Origin: Rhodosporidiobolus odoratus
Lineage: Eukaryota > Basidiomycota > Microbotryomycetes > Sporidiobolales > Sporidiobolaceae
Direction: 5' to 3'
Length of the DNA: 64,000 nt
Assembly: GCA_034387635.1 (NCBI GenBank)
Contig: JAOANU010000015.1
Span: forward strand, 1 to 64,000
The notes below the pieces were generated by a model. The model ran no database searches and was not told where the DNA came from. It saw only the letters and a program-made list of their open reading frames with translations. Below, one piece after another: positions 1 through 11,100 of this stretch. Numbering within the stretch: position 1 is the stretch's first letter; every line of letters begins with the position of its first letter. A program made the translations under genes and the position numbers.

Positions 1-284
1 GCACTCGTGGACCTGGCAAGGTATCTTCTGGGAAGTCCTGCATGCTGAGTTCGCCGGGAACCTTTCCTGTGGCTGCCTCGTTCCTTCTTCTGTTCCCCTT
101 GTCGTTCCCTTCTTGCACGCTGCGCTTCTTGTGATTCATCCGCCCGCGTACTACCCTATCTAGGTAGGTCTGTATTCCCTCTATACCCTTTCCACAGCAC
201 TGTCGACCGCGCTGCGGCTCGAGGAAGTTATCGTTCAACCTCGCTCACAACTTCCCATTCACAGTCTTTCCTACCTCAATCACC

Positions 285-1306
285 ATGGCAAAGGGTATAT
301 TCGCCGTATACCGTGACCCTACCGCAGCACCTGCCCCCTCAACCTCATCTTCACGGCCAATCGGAACTATCAACAAACCCTCGTCAAGGCGAAAGGACAC
401 TCTCGAAACCACGTTCCGGGGTCTACGACTGCAGGAGAAGGAGAATGTAGATCCCTTCGCCCCCGGCAAGGCTGCTCTGGGCAAGGGAAAGAAACTGGCG
501 TTGGCGTCCAAGGCGGTCGATTCCTGCGGAGCGAAGGTGAACGGCTGCCGTCCTCCTCAGCCGAAAGCAGGTGTCAAGGGCAAAGCCACACCCAACGGTA
601 TCTGCACGGGAACCCTGAAGACTCGCGTCATTCCCGACTCTTTCTTTGCCGACCCGCCAGCCTTGGACGGAAAAAGCGACAACGCAAAACTCCCTCCCGC
701 CAACGCGCTCTCATCCCGCCGCCCTCAGATGATGGATATCTACCCCACATCTACCGTCTCCACCCCCAGTCGCAGCCCGTCTTCTGTATCCGACTCTGGC
801 TATGCCCGAAGCAACCGGTCGGGCAAATCGAGCGATGGCGGGTTTGAGCTGGACAAGATGACGCGGTTCGGGGAGTATGGCGACGAGAGTGATGCATCGA
901 GGGACGACTCCGACTCGGTGGATGGGCGGGAGGCAGATCGAAGGGCTCGGGCATTAACTGAATCGCCATTGGCAGAAGTGCGTTCCTTTCCCTCCCTTCC
1001 ATTCTGTAACCAGCTATACTGACGTTCACCTTCGCTCAGATCACACAAGCCTTCACCGGTCTCGGCGGTTTCTCCACCGCCAACATGTCTCCCTCCCCTT
1101 GCCCTACGACCCAGACTACTCTCTCCCGCCCCCCAGCTCCAGTCCGCACGCGCTCTTCTCCCAGCAAAACCACCCTCTCTGCCATTCCGCCTCGCATGCA
1201 ACCCTACTCTACGACTGCGACTACTAAGCGCGCCAAGCCGGGGCAAGGATCGGTCATGGCACCGAAAACGGCACCTTCCTCGAGCAGAGCCGCCCTGCGC
1301 TTCTGA
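285..1306 (+). CDS. KEN-box protein of unknown function
   Basis: Two exons (285-977 and 1040-1306) join in frame across a 62-nt intron that starts GTGCGT and ends CTCAG, giving about 319 residues. The start ATG at 285 has a good CACC context. The protein is low-complexity, rich in Ser, Pro, Lys and Arg, with no enzyme domain I recognise. Residues 52-54 are KEN followed by VDP, the form of an APC/C degron; residues around 200-230 are acidic. A short basic KRAKPG stretch lies near the C-terminus. A KEN box plus disorder would suit a cell-cycle-regulated protein, and securin is one possibility, but there is no securin signature, so the function is left open. The exon structure is well supported; the role is not. 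Confidence 0.6.
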
Positions 1307-1882
1307 GGAAAGAGCTCCGCCTTTTCCGTGCTTCACCTGTCAGATACCTCTCCTCCGGCTCATTCCGAACACCTCCGCCAGTCCAAAAAAGCCTTCACAT
1401 ACCCCCTACTCTCGCCTCATCAATCTACCTTCCATCTCGTCCAGCATCTCTTTGCTCATGTTTGCGGAAACTGTCTCGTCTCCTTTCCTTCGTTTTTCTT
1501 GTTTGCATTCTCCCCTTAGTCACAATCCAATCCGCCCTACGTTGGCGCAGCGCTTACCTTGCCGCTCTGTTGCATTATAGCTACCTTCTCTCTCTCCCTC
1601 GGACTTGGAATTGCAAGATTTGTTTGCAGCGCAATCCACTCAAGCTTTTTGTCTCCTCGGCGCGTGCGGTGCGATGCGATGCGATGCGCGAGGTTGAGCA
1701 CAGTGCAGGACGATCGCGACAGCCGAGAGCGAGTGCTTTTGACTGACGTAAACAAGTGAAAGAAGGAGCACACGTAGCGAGGTTTCAACTCAGTTCTTCA
1801 ACCCACATACCCTGAAGGAAGGACCAACACGAAGATGAAGAAGAAGGAGAAACACGAGATCGGAGGGGGGGCGAGGAAGAAG

Positions 1883-1950
1883 GGAGAGGAGAGTGAGAGG
1901 AGAGGAGAGGAGAGGAGAGGAGAGGAGGGGGGAGGAGAGGAGGGCAAGAC
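1883..1950. repeat. (GGAGA)n purine microsatellite
   Basis: Repeated GGAGA/GAGGA units run through an almost pure purine stretch, and a second G-rich purine run follows at about 2011-2043. Both lie between the KEN-box gene and the 3' end of CCR4, in 900 bp of otherwise unremarkable intergenic DNA (1307-2220). Confidence 0.8.
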
Positions 1951-2220
1951 TAGACAGATGTACTATGACTCGGGGGCTGCGGGGAGTCGACCAGGGATAT
2001 AGAGCGAAGGGAGGAGAAGGAGGAGGAGGGGGCGGGGGGGGGGTCTACACTTTTGACAACTGGGGTGACGTGAGGGTGAAACTGAAAAGAGGATATCGCG
2101 GAAGTAAGGTAGGTCGAGGGGATCGATGGGGAGGAGGAGGCACAACAGGGAATCTAGTCAAGTCGGAGGAAGAGAGGGATGGGAAAGAGGGGGAAGGGGG
2201 AGGGGGAGGTCGTCGACGCT

Positions 2221-4982
2221 TCATCGGATCTTGAAGGCGGCGAGCAGAGATGCGTGATCTGAGGCAAAGTGGCAGTTAGGGAAGCCGACGCAGTCTTGCA
2301 GGTAGGTGTGGTCGACCTCGCCCAAGACGCCTTGTACGCCGACAGAGCTGGCCGTGTACCAGATGTAGTCGATCGTACCTAAGTGCGGAAGACGGGGTAA
2401 GTATGAGGGATCGTCAGCATACGCCTGAGAACGCAAAAGCCGTCCAGAAGCCCTCGACAGGAAGGTAAGAGAGAGATGGCAACTCACCCTTAAACCCCGG
2501 CGTAAAATTGGTGAACGGCATGAGTTCGCCGCCCGCGCCAAAGTTCCCATACGCCGACTTGAGCGACAAGCGATGCGACAAGCCATCCTGAGTATAGTTG
2601 CCATACGTGTAGCCCTGAAGATCCGCATGAGTCGGTTCCAAGCTCCCCGAATTGAGGTACTCGTAAACTCCACTGTCCGGGGTCGAGTTGAAGTCTCCGC
2701 AAATGACGGTCGGGATCTTGCTCCCATTCGCGTAGTGAGGCGCCTTGTCGTACCCTTCCGCGAGGTTCATCCGCGCTGGGAGTCGAGCAAAGTCGTTGCC
2801 AATCTTGGCGAGTTCGTCCATGAGCATGGCGACTTGAACGAGTTTGACGTCGCGGAACTCGGGGTCCCAGTGGATGTGGGCGTTGGCGACGATGAGGCGG
2901 GCGCCCGAGGCTCGGTGCTCGAGAAGAGTGACGACGGCGATGTTGTCTTTGGTCATGACGCGGTTGAACATGTCCTCCGTCTTCTTGAAGTCGGGTCGTC
3001 GGAGTGCGATCTGGTTGAACTCGATGAGGTGCTGCTCAACCAAGGCGAAGCTGAGAAGGGACAAAGAGAAAGTGAGCGGGGGCGAAACCATAGAAGGGAG
3101 GGGAAGTAACGCACGTCGTGTTCTTGAAGAACGTGGCACACCCATCAACCGATCGCTTCTCGTCTCCCGACATCGTCCTTGCCCGCGACTTGGAGTAATG
3201 CACACCGTCGTACTCTTGCGCCGAAAGGTGCTCGAGGAAGTAATTTTCGTACTGCTCCGAGTCGACTTCCTACAGGGATAGCAGGCATATCACACCGCTC
3301 AGCAAGCTTCCGGGACAAGGGAGCGAGAGAGGGACGACGGAGGATAGAATGAAAAAAGCGCACCTGCAAACACACGATATCGCTCCCATAGTTGAGCACC
3401 TCTTGCAGAATCAATTCCTTCCTGTACTCCCACGACAAAGCCCAGCTCGGCGTGTACCCATACATCTGACTCGTCGCATACTTGTCGCACAGAATGTTGT
3501 AGCACAACAACGAGAAGGTCTCTTCGGGCCGCTTGTCTGCGCCGAGGACGCTCTCGGGCTCGAGGGTGAGCCAGGCGCGCTCGGGGGGTGGAGGCGGGAC
3601 GGGGCACGAGTCGCGGAGGTACGAGATGAGGGACGAGGTGCCGTCCTTTTCGATCAGGGAGCGGAGGGTGTCGGGAAGCGGGTTTCCTTCCACCCCGAGG
3701 GTTTCGAGCAGGTGCAGCGTGCCGAGTTGAGGAGGGAGAGAAGTGAGGTGGTTGTCGAAGAGGAAGAGGTCGCGGAGGCGGGTCAGGAGACCCAGCTCGG
3801 CGGGGAGGGAAGTGAGCTTGTTGGACGAGGCGTCGAGGAGGACCAGGTTGGCAAGCTTGCAAACGGCAGCAGGGATTTCCGACAGGGCGTTGTGCGGGAT
3901 ATACAAGGTCGTGAGGAAGTCGTAGCGGAAGAGGGCGGACGAGAGGTTCTTGAGGTTCATGCCACCCATGTCGATCGTGGTCCAAGTCGTTTTCCCCCGC
4001 TCCTTGTCCTTGCCTCCTTCGCCGTTCGCTCCTGCACTCGCCATGGACGGACTCGCGGACGAGGCATCCTTCGACAGGGTTGTTCGAGTAGAAGCGACCG
4101 ACACACTCCGCTCTGCTCCATTCAACTTGCCATCGTGAGCAATGCTGCCCGGCCTATTCGGGTTGGTGATGGGGATGGCCGAGGTGGTCTGCCCTCGTGC
4201 GGCGAGGTGAGCTGCCCTGGCATGGTGATGGGGCGAGTTGGTCTGCCTCGACTGGTTTGCGAGGTTGAGCTGCTGGGCCCAGTGAGTGGGGACGGGCCCG
4301 CCATTGGCAGCGGGGTGGGGAGAGCTGGCCGAGGCGGAGGCGGGGTTCGAGGCGAGATGATGGGGCGGAGGCGGCGGAGGTTGGTGAGAGAGCTGGGGTG
4401 GACCAACCTGTTGACCGTTTGAAGGATGCGAGGGGTGAAGCGAGTGAGGTGGAAGCGAGTTGGCGTGCGACGAGTGAGAACCGGAGTGATGGTGACCGGG
4501 TTGCGAGTAGGCGGGTGATTGTGGACCAGGGTAGGAGAACGAGTGCTGTGGATGGTGCTGAAAGATGGCAGAGTGAGGGTGTCGATGGTGGTCATACACG
4601 ACAGACATGGAGATGAGGGAAGAGGGTAGCGTAGTAGGGAGATGTAGGGGTGGTACAGCCAAGAGTAATACAGTCCCACCAGAGTGGTAAACACAGGGCA
4701 AAGAGGAGTGGAGAGAGAAAGAGAGTTGTGGTTAGCTCCCATCTGATTCCGGGAGACAAGGGGCGGGGAAGGAGGGAACTACTGGTTTGACTCTGAGGGG
4801 ATCTGGCGTACATGATTCGGTGGTTGATTAAAGTGATGCTGTCGTTGCAACAGCGAGTACCTTCCATATCCACTCTGAGACTGTGAAACCGCTCCCGGAT
4901 TAGAGTTACTTCCTCCCGAGTACAGGTTGGGAGGAGGAGACGCCGGTGCTGGTGAAGGAGAAGGGGAATACGAAGAGAACAT
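2221..4982 (-). CDS. CCR4: CCR4-type poly(A) deadenylase (LRR + EEP nuclease)
   Basis: Catalytic 3'-5' deadenylase of the CCR4-NOT complex, which shortens mRNA poly(A) tails in the cytoplasm. Exons traced: 4982-4812, 4557-3364, 3269-3115, 3050-2488 and 2378-2221, which add up to 747 codons with all phases agreeing. The N-terminal ~200 residues are a His/Pro/Ser/Gln-rich disordered region. Leucine-rich repeats follow (for example LTTLYIPHNALSEIPAAV), the part that binds the NOT scaffold in yeast. The exonuclease-endonuclease-phosphatase domain begins at about residue 408 (LCYNILCDKY) and contains the catalytic Glu of IVCLQE, VICGDFNSTPDS, and the terminal SDHASLLAAF with the catalytic Asp-His. 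The first intron (254 nt) is the least certain join; an internal ATG at 4608 is an alternative start. The 367 bp upstream (4983-5349) hold its promoter. Confidence 0.93.
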
Positions 4983-5349
4983 GGCAACGACTTGTCCGCA
5001 GCTTCATACGGAGGTCAAACTGCCACAAACGCTGAGGATCAAGTCGGGAGGAAGAGGTTGGGGAGGGTCAAGGGCGACAAGGAGGAGCTCGTATAGGGTC
5101 TGCGAGAGCTACCAGCGCAGTGACAGGCGAGCTTTGAGGACAGGAGCGGCCCAGCAGAGGTGGACAAGTCGAGGACAACCACTTTCGGAATTCTCTCGAT
5201 CGCCAATCTGCAACTTTTCCTGCATCCGACTTCCTTTCAGTCCTCAACATCTGCTCAACGAAACGAGCGAATTCGACCTGTGTCAGGGTTCGTATTCGCT
5301 GACCATCAAGCCTAGCCGACGTATCCGCGCAAGGTAGTCACGAAACGCA

Positions 5350-6615
5350 CTACTCGTTCTTCGTCTGCTTGAACCGCTCTACCAGCACATGACTGCACCT
5401 CCTCAAAGCCTCTTCTTCATCAACCGTAGCCCACCCACACCCCGCCCACCGAATCTTCTTGTTCCAGTCCACCAGAAACGTGTACCCGACATGCTGATTC
5501 TCCATTCCCATCGGTTCGCGGAGGTACTCGAGCGATTGATGGGACAGGAGGTAGGTCGAGTGGTGCTCGGCTGGCACAGTTTTCCGGAGGGACGAGATAA
5601 ACATGCTGACGAGGAAGGATTTCAGCGGATTCTCTTGCAGGTTGATCTGGACAAGCTCGGACGGGGTCAGCATAGCTCGAGTAAGAGACTGAAGCGCAGC
5701 AGCGCGATATGCGGGGATCGAGGAAGGACGGATCACATACGTAGACATATTGGAAATCCTTCTCGTTCTTCATGTCAGACAGAGCTGGTCGGACAAAGCT
5801 GTTGATGTGTTCCTACGAATAGATATCCGAGGTCAGCGCGTACCATTGCGAAAGATGTGCAAGGATGACCTACCTCTGAGCTCCTGAAACTGCTGATTGC
5901 CACCAGGCTGACCTTGCCTCTGAACAGATCCGTGGTGTGTACCGGTTTCTTCGTCGCCAAGCTGGTCCCTTCGATGTCAGGAAAGTACAGCGAGAGCTGC
6001 AAAAGTCACACTCGTATCAGACGCCAGGTTGGGGACTGCGAGCTGGACCGTGGCAGCGTACATCTTCTCGAATCAGCGTTTTTGGTGCCATGAACGCCTT
6101 CCCCCCCTTCTGCCTCAGCTCATTGTAGTCATGGAAGTACCCCTTTGATACTTGCTTGACCCTGTGCGCACCGCGATTTAGTCAGTTCAGCTCACGCGAC
6201 CCGCACAGCAGAACAGCAAGAGGAAAAAGAGGAAAACGCACAAATGCCGTCTCTCGTTCAACCGCCTTTCTCTGCTCAAAAATTCCCTCCTCCATTCCTC
6301 CTTGGTCTGCTTGTCCTTTGTCGGAGGCTTCTGTACCCCGAGTGCGCGTGACAGGTAAGGTGCGGGTTTGGTATTTTTCTCTTCGACGGTGCGATCGGCT
6401 TGTTCTTGCGGTGTCAGGTGCGGGGCGGTGGGCTTCGATGTCGACGGGGACGATGGGGACTTTGAGGCGGCAGAGGGTGTTCGAGGAGGCTGGGAAGGCG
6501 GAGAGGGAGATGAGAGGGGAATTGATGAGAAAGTAAAGAAGCGGAGAGAGGCAGCGGGGCAGCTCGGCTGGTGTCTGAGGGAGCGAGCAAGACTCGTAGT
6601 GGTTGACTTGATCAT
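5350..6615 (-). CDS. ATP10: Mitochondrial ATP synthase assembly factor Atp10
   Basis: Assembly chaperone for the Fo sector (subunit 6) of mitochondrial ATP synthase, acting at the inner membrane. Exons: 6615-6242, 6161-6062, 5996-5874, 5812-5741 and a last exon ending at 5350; phases agree. The N-terminus is a typical presequence, rich in Arg, Ser and Leu with no acidic residues. Family signatures are LYFPDIEGTSL, the central block EHINSFVRPALSDMKNEKDF, and the conserved C-terminal block GYTFLVDWNKKIRWAGCG. The last intron is only about 52 nt if the CTTCAG acceptor is used; a GAG acceptor 26 nt downstream is a weaker alternative. It lies head-to-tail upstream of CCR4 with no shared function evident. 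Confidence 0.9.
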
Positions 6616-6725
6616 AGTCTGTCTACTCTAATGCGAAGCGACGAGTGTAGTTCTGTTCAACCTCTTTCCCGACTCTAGACTCTCTCTTTCTGACATTCCT
6701 GCCGTTCCTCTCGCCGATAACCTCA

Positions 6726-7676
6726 ATGCCACCAAAACAATGGGGACCACCACCTCAGCAGCCCAAGCCTGAGCTTACTCCACAGCATCTCGCTGAACTA
6801 TGGAAGAAGCAAGGTGGATTCGACCTGTTGCGACGAGAACTCCTCAACGAGTTTCTGGCCAGCGTATGTTGCCCCGCTACGTCACACTGTACCTCTGTAG
6901 AGCTCACTCTTTCTCCCACAGCCCGAACGCGACGCCCTTCTCACTCGTCTCGACACCCTGCTCCCCACCCTTCTCTCCTCAACCCCCGCAGTTGCCCGTC
7001 AAGCTCGACGAGACCGCCCAAGCTACGTGACGACCGAGCTTGAGAGGCGAGACGCCCTCAAAGAAGCATCCGACAAACTCGAAGTGAGGTTGAGCGGGAA
7101 GAAAGGCGTGGGGAAAAGAGTCGAGCGGGAATTGCGAGATATCATGAGAAAGGAGAAAGGGTTACCGCCCGCCGAGGATGGAGAAAACGACGCGATGGAG
7201 ACCATCGAGAGCCCAATACCCAGACTAGTGGCTGAACGTTCGTGCTCGTTCTCCCTCTCTCTACCTTCCGGGCGCGGGCTCACGCACTCGGACCTCCAGC
7301 CGTTCCTCCCATCGCATCTTCTTCGGCGTCAAACATACCAGTCATGCTTCCCCCGTTGCGCTTCCCTTCAGCGGCCACCTCCATCCCCGCCGCTTCGCCC
7401 TCCCCGATCTTTGGTCTTCCGCCTCGACCTTCATCGCACAAACCTGCTCCGCCTGTCCTTGCTCCCGCCTCGTCAGCTAATCCGGTGGAAGAATCTGCCT
7501 CTACGGTGAAGGTGGCCGGCTCCGTACCGCCAGCCGCTCGCGAGCCTGGGCAGGAACAGACGGAGGAAACGTCCAAGCAAGATGTCGACATGGCGGACGG
7601 TTTGAGTGCCCTTCCGCCGATGACGGCGGGTGTAGCGGAGCTTCCAGTCGACGTGAACACTTCGCAGACGGCATGA
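6726..7676 (+). CDS. SHG1: SHG1-like subunit of the COMPASS (Set1) histone H3K4 methyltransferase complex
   Basis: Three exons (6726-6863, 6922-7237, 7300-7676) give about 276 residues with consistent phases. The N-terminal half carries the Shg1/BOD1 pattern: a helix WKKQGGFDLLRRELLNEFL, then RDALLTRLDTLLPTLL, then a basic segment. Known members belong to COMPASS, the complex that methylates H3K4. The C-terminal half is Pro/Ser/Ala-rich and disordered, as is common in fungal homologues. The assignment rests on the short N-terminal domain only, so another protein with the same fold is possible. ATP10 is divergent from it with about 110 bp between starts, so the two share a promoter region. Confidence 0.68.
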
Positions 7677-8104
7677 GTGCTCGGCGAGGATGAGGAGGGG
7701 GACGGAGAATGTACAGGTCATCTCGGAGGGTTTTTCCTTGTTGTTGCAATCTTTCTACACATGTTGCCGAGAGTGGTTCTTCTTCCGCCTTCGTGACTCT
7801 AGGGCACACCTGCTGCTTGCATCGTGCCAGGGTCTCGTGTGTTATGATTTTGCGCTGCCGACTCATACATAGGCGGATCTCTTGCTGACCGGCACTTCGG
7901 TCGCTTCAACAAGTCCTAGATCGGCACGGACTAGCCGAGACCGGCACTGTCAGACAGATATATTCCGCTACAACCGCTGTAGCTGCGCTCGCAGTCGCCG
8001 CTGGTCGTCTCATCTCCCCCACCTCTTCCCGGTCGACTCACACCTCGGATCATCACTATCGGAGCAGGACACAGCAATAACGTCACAGCACAGAGAAGCC
8101 CACC

Positions 8105-11100
8105 ATGTCATGGCTGAGCCGATCTGGCTCACACCCACCAATACACCGCGCAACCTCCCCTCCTCGTCCTCCATCTCTCTTCGTAGTACGCTCATCAGAC
8201 GGAGCAGAGTTCGGATTAGCCAAAGATGACTTCAAGAACATCTCAACGTACGTCCCTGTCTTGCCTGGCTCACTCGCTGAAATTCGTTGATCTCTCCTCG
8301 CACTCGCCCGCAGCCTCGACGAACTCCGGTTCAACCTCCTCAGCCCCTTGCTCGAAATTCCTCCCGACTGCCTCATCCTCATGAACGAGGAAGGTTCCCC
8401 TCTGAACCGAGACGAAGCGGTTCAACACCTCGCCCTCCTCGCCGGCACTCCTGCTTCTTCCACTGTACTGCCGTCAACTTCGGGCTTGATACCCAAGGAC
8501 AGGGGATTGGAGAAGCGTATTTATGTCTTTGATAGGGAGCACCTGGATGCGGATCCGGAAGAGGTCGCAAAGGGATTGGCGGTGACGGAAGAGATGGTGT
8601 TAGGAGAACCGCCTTTGGAACGTGAGTCTTCTTTCGGCTTTCGTAGGGCTACATAGCCCGGGCTTTCTCGCATCGTGTATACCCTACCCGAAAGAGACAG
8701 CGAGACGCTGACGTTTCGCCGCGCTGTAGCCCAAGACCCCCTACCCTCTCACCTCTCCCTTTCTCACCATAATCTGACCACCCTCCGCGCCCTCATCTCC
8801 TCGATTCACCTGCAGCACTCCTCCCTCGCCCTCGCGTTGTCAAACCTGCACCGAGTCAACACCGGCACCTCCTCTTCGTTCACCCTGTTTCTCGACTCTG
8901 CCAACCCCGCCATGGAGCGGTACGAGCGTCTCCTAGGCGGGTGGGAAGGCGCGATGGACGCGGTTGGCAAGGTGGCTGTCGTCGCGGGCTTTTTGGCGAG
9001 GGGAGGAAGCGGGGGACCAGGTGGAAGTGGGATTACCGGGCACGGTAGGGAGGGAAGCAGTGTCAGTGCGGTAGGTACCGCGGGAGGAGGTGGAACCGGG
9101 GCAGCCCAGGAGAAGCAGAGGTTCTTGGGAGACTATGTGTCGAGGGACAAGATGCTTGCGGTCAGGGATGGGTGTGCGAAGGTCCTCGGTGAGTTCCGGG
9201 CATCGTTTCATTCGCGCCATGCTCTTGCGGAGCCGACTCACGGGTTTCTCTTCCGCAGCCGAACTCAAACTCCGCACGGAAGGCCTTCAAGCTACCCTCA
9301 ACGATGTAATCTCCTCCACCGATGCCGTTCAAGCCGACCTTGAACTAACCAGGTGCGTCTCGGCCTTCTCAACTCGCCTTTTTCCTCTCTTCCTGTCCGA
9401 TGACTGACAAACTCGATTGCACCTCCGCCACACACAGTAACGATCTGCAAGACCTCGAAGCGTGCGAGCAGGACGCTGAGCAGGGTCATCTGCGGATCGA
9501 AGAGTTGGTCCAGGCGGGGGAGCAAAGTGCGCTCGTTCACAATCACCCTCTTGCCTTCAGTTGCTGACGAGACGTGCGCTGCCCACAGTGAGCGACCCAG
9601 AGCTAGTAGCGCAGTGCTTCGAGGAATTGTCTATTTGCGACGCCGAGCACCGCGAGCGAATCCGCTTTCTCGTTGAGCGCAAGGTATGTTGCGGTCTTCT
9701 TGTATGCGTCCCATCTCGACTGACGACCCTCTCGCTCTTTGTAATTCTCCCCGCAGAACGCCATGACTCGCTACCTTCTCCTCGAGATGCAGAAAATCTC
9801 GACATTGCAGAGTGACATCGCCAACATGCCTGGCGACCTCGGCGCTCTGGACCACGAACTCCGGTACGCTACATCGCTTGTCATCTGCTCGAATCTACTG
9901 CTGAGGCCGCTTTTTCTCGCAGTACACGGACCGACAACTTCAAACACCTTGCTCGGCTCGAGGGGCTCATACCGGCTTATGTGGCGACCGTCGCTGAAGT
10001 AGTGCGCAGGCGAGAGTATGGTAAGCTGCTCCCTGTCAGCTGTAGCATCACCTCAATGACTTATCACGGCTTGCCTCTCCCGCAGCTCGCCTCTTGCAAA
10101 CCCAATTCTCGACCCTTTCCGCCACCCTCGCTCCGCTCAACGACGCCGAACGTACCCGGCGTGCACATTACCGCACAACCTTCTCCGGCAAACTGCCATG
10201 GGAAGTGCGCGGTCTCTCAGCGTCTTCGGAGCAAGTACCGCAAATGGCGCTCGCCATCGAGCTGAAAGGGCAAGAGGCTCTGCCAGACTTGAGGAGGGAG
10301 ACGCTGGATGAGCTCAAGAACGGCTTTGAGAAGTTGTATGAGGAGATCGGGGAGGTACCGGAGGAGAATCCGGTGAGGCAGGCGAGGGGGTTGCTGCAGG
10401 GGTTGGTTCGGGATGTGGAGGAGCTTAGTCGGGAGTTTGAGCAGATTTCACTCAGTAAGAGCTCTTTACAGACTACGTCCTTATCCGATGCAGCCTAGCT
10501 CACTCTTGCCGCTTCCCAGACCCCCCGCCACCACGACCACCCAGCACCGACCCAGCCCGCCTTTCCGCCCTCGAAGCTCAGATCCGCACCCTCGAAGAAC
10601 AGAACGACACGCTCTCCCGGCAGCTCCAAACCGAGCGCTCCTCCCGCGAAGAAGAGATCGTTCAGCTCGAAGCCCGTTGCTCCGCCGCCGAAGGCGCTTC
10701 AACCCTACTCCGTTCCCGCAACGAAGCGCTCGAGCAGGACAAGGTCAGCCTTGACAAGGCGCGACGGGACGCTTCTTCCCGTGCGGAAGGGGTACAGCAG
10801 GCGTTGTCACTTGAGATGGAACGGAGGGAGCGCATTGAGCGGGACCTTTCGACCACGAAAGCTGGGGAATCTGAGCTGAAGAAGCAGTGGCTCGCGCTCG
10901 ATGGGTCGCATACTCGACTACAGGGAGAGCTGGGTACCATCAAGATGGACCTTGTGCAGGCTCGCATGGCGACGGAAGAGCACGAGGCGGAACTCAAGAC
11001 GGCCAGGAGCGCGCAGAAAGACCTCACGTTGGCTCTGGCGGAGAAGGATAGGCTGCTTCGCGATCAGCAGAGTGAGGCGGAGCTGGATCGGGCTGTCTTG

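Noticed and set aside
285..1306. Assignment of the KEN-box gene as securin
   Set aside because: Only one short motif supports it and no separase-binding segment could be recognised.
3349..4422. A 357-codon + strand open frame
   Set aside because: It is the exact antisense of the CCR4 leucine-rich-repeat region and looks like a by-product of GC-rich codon use.
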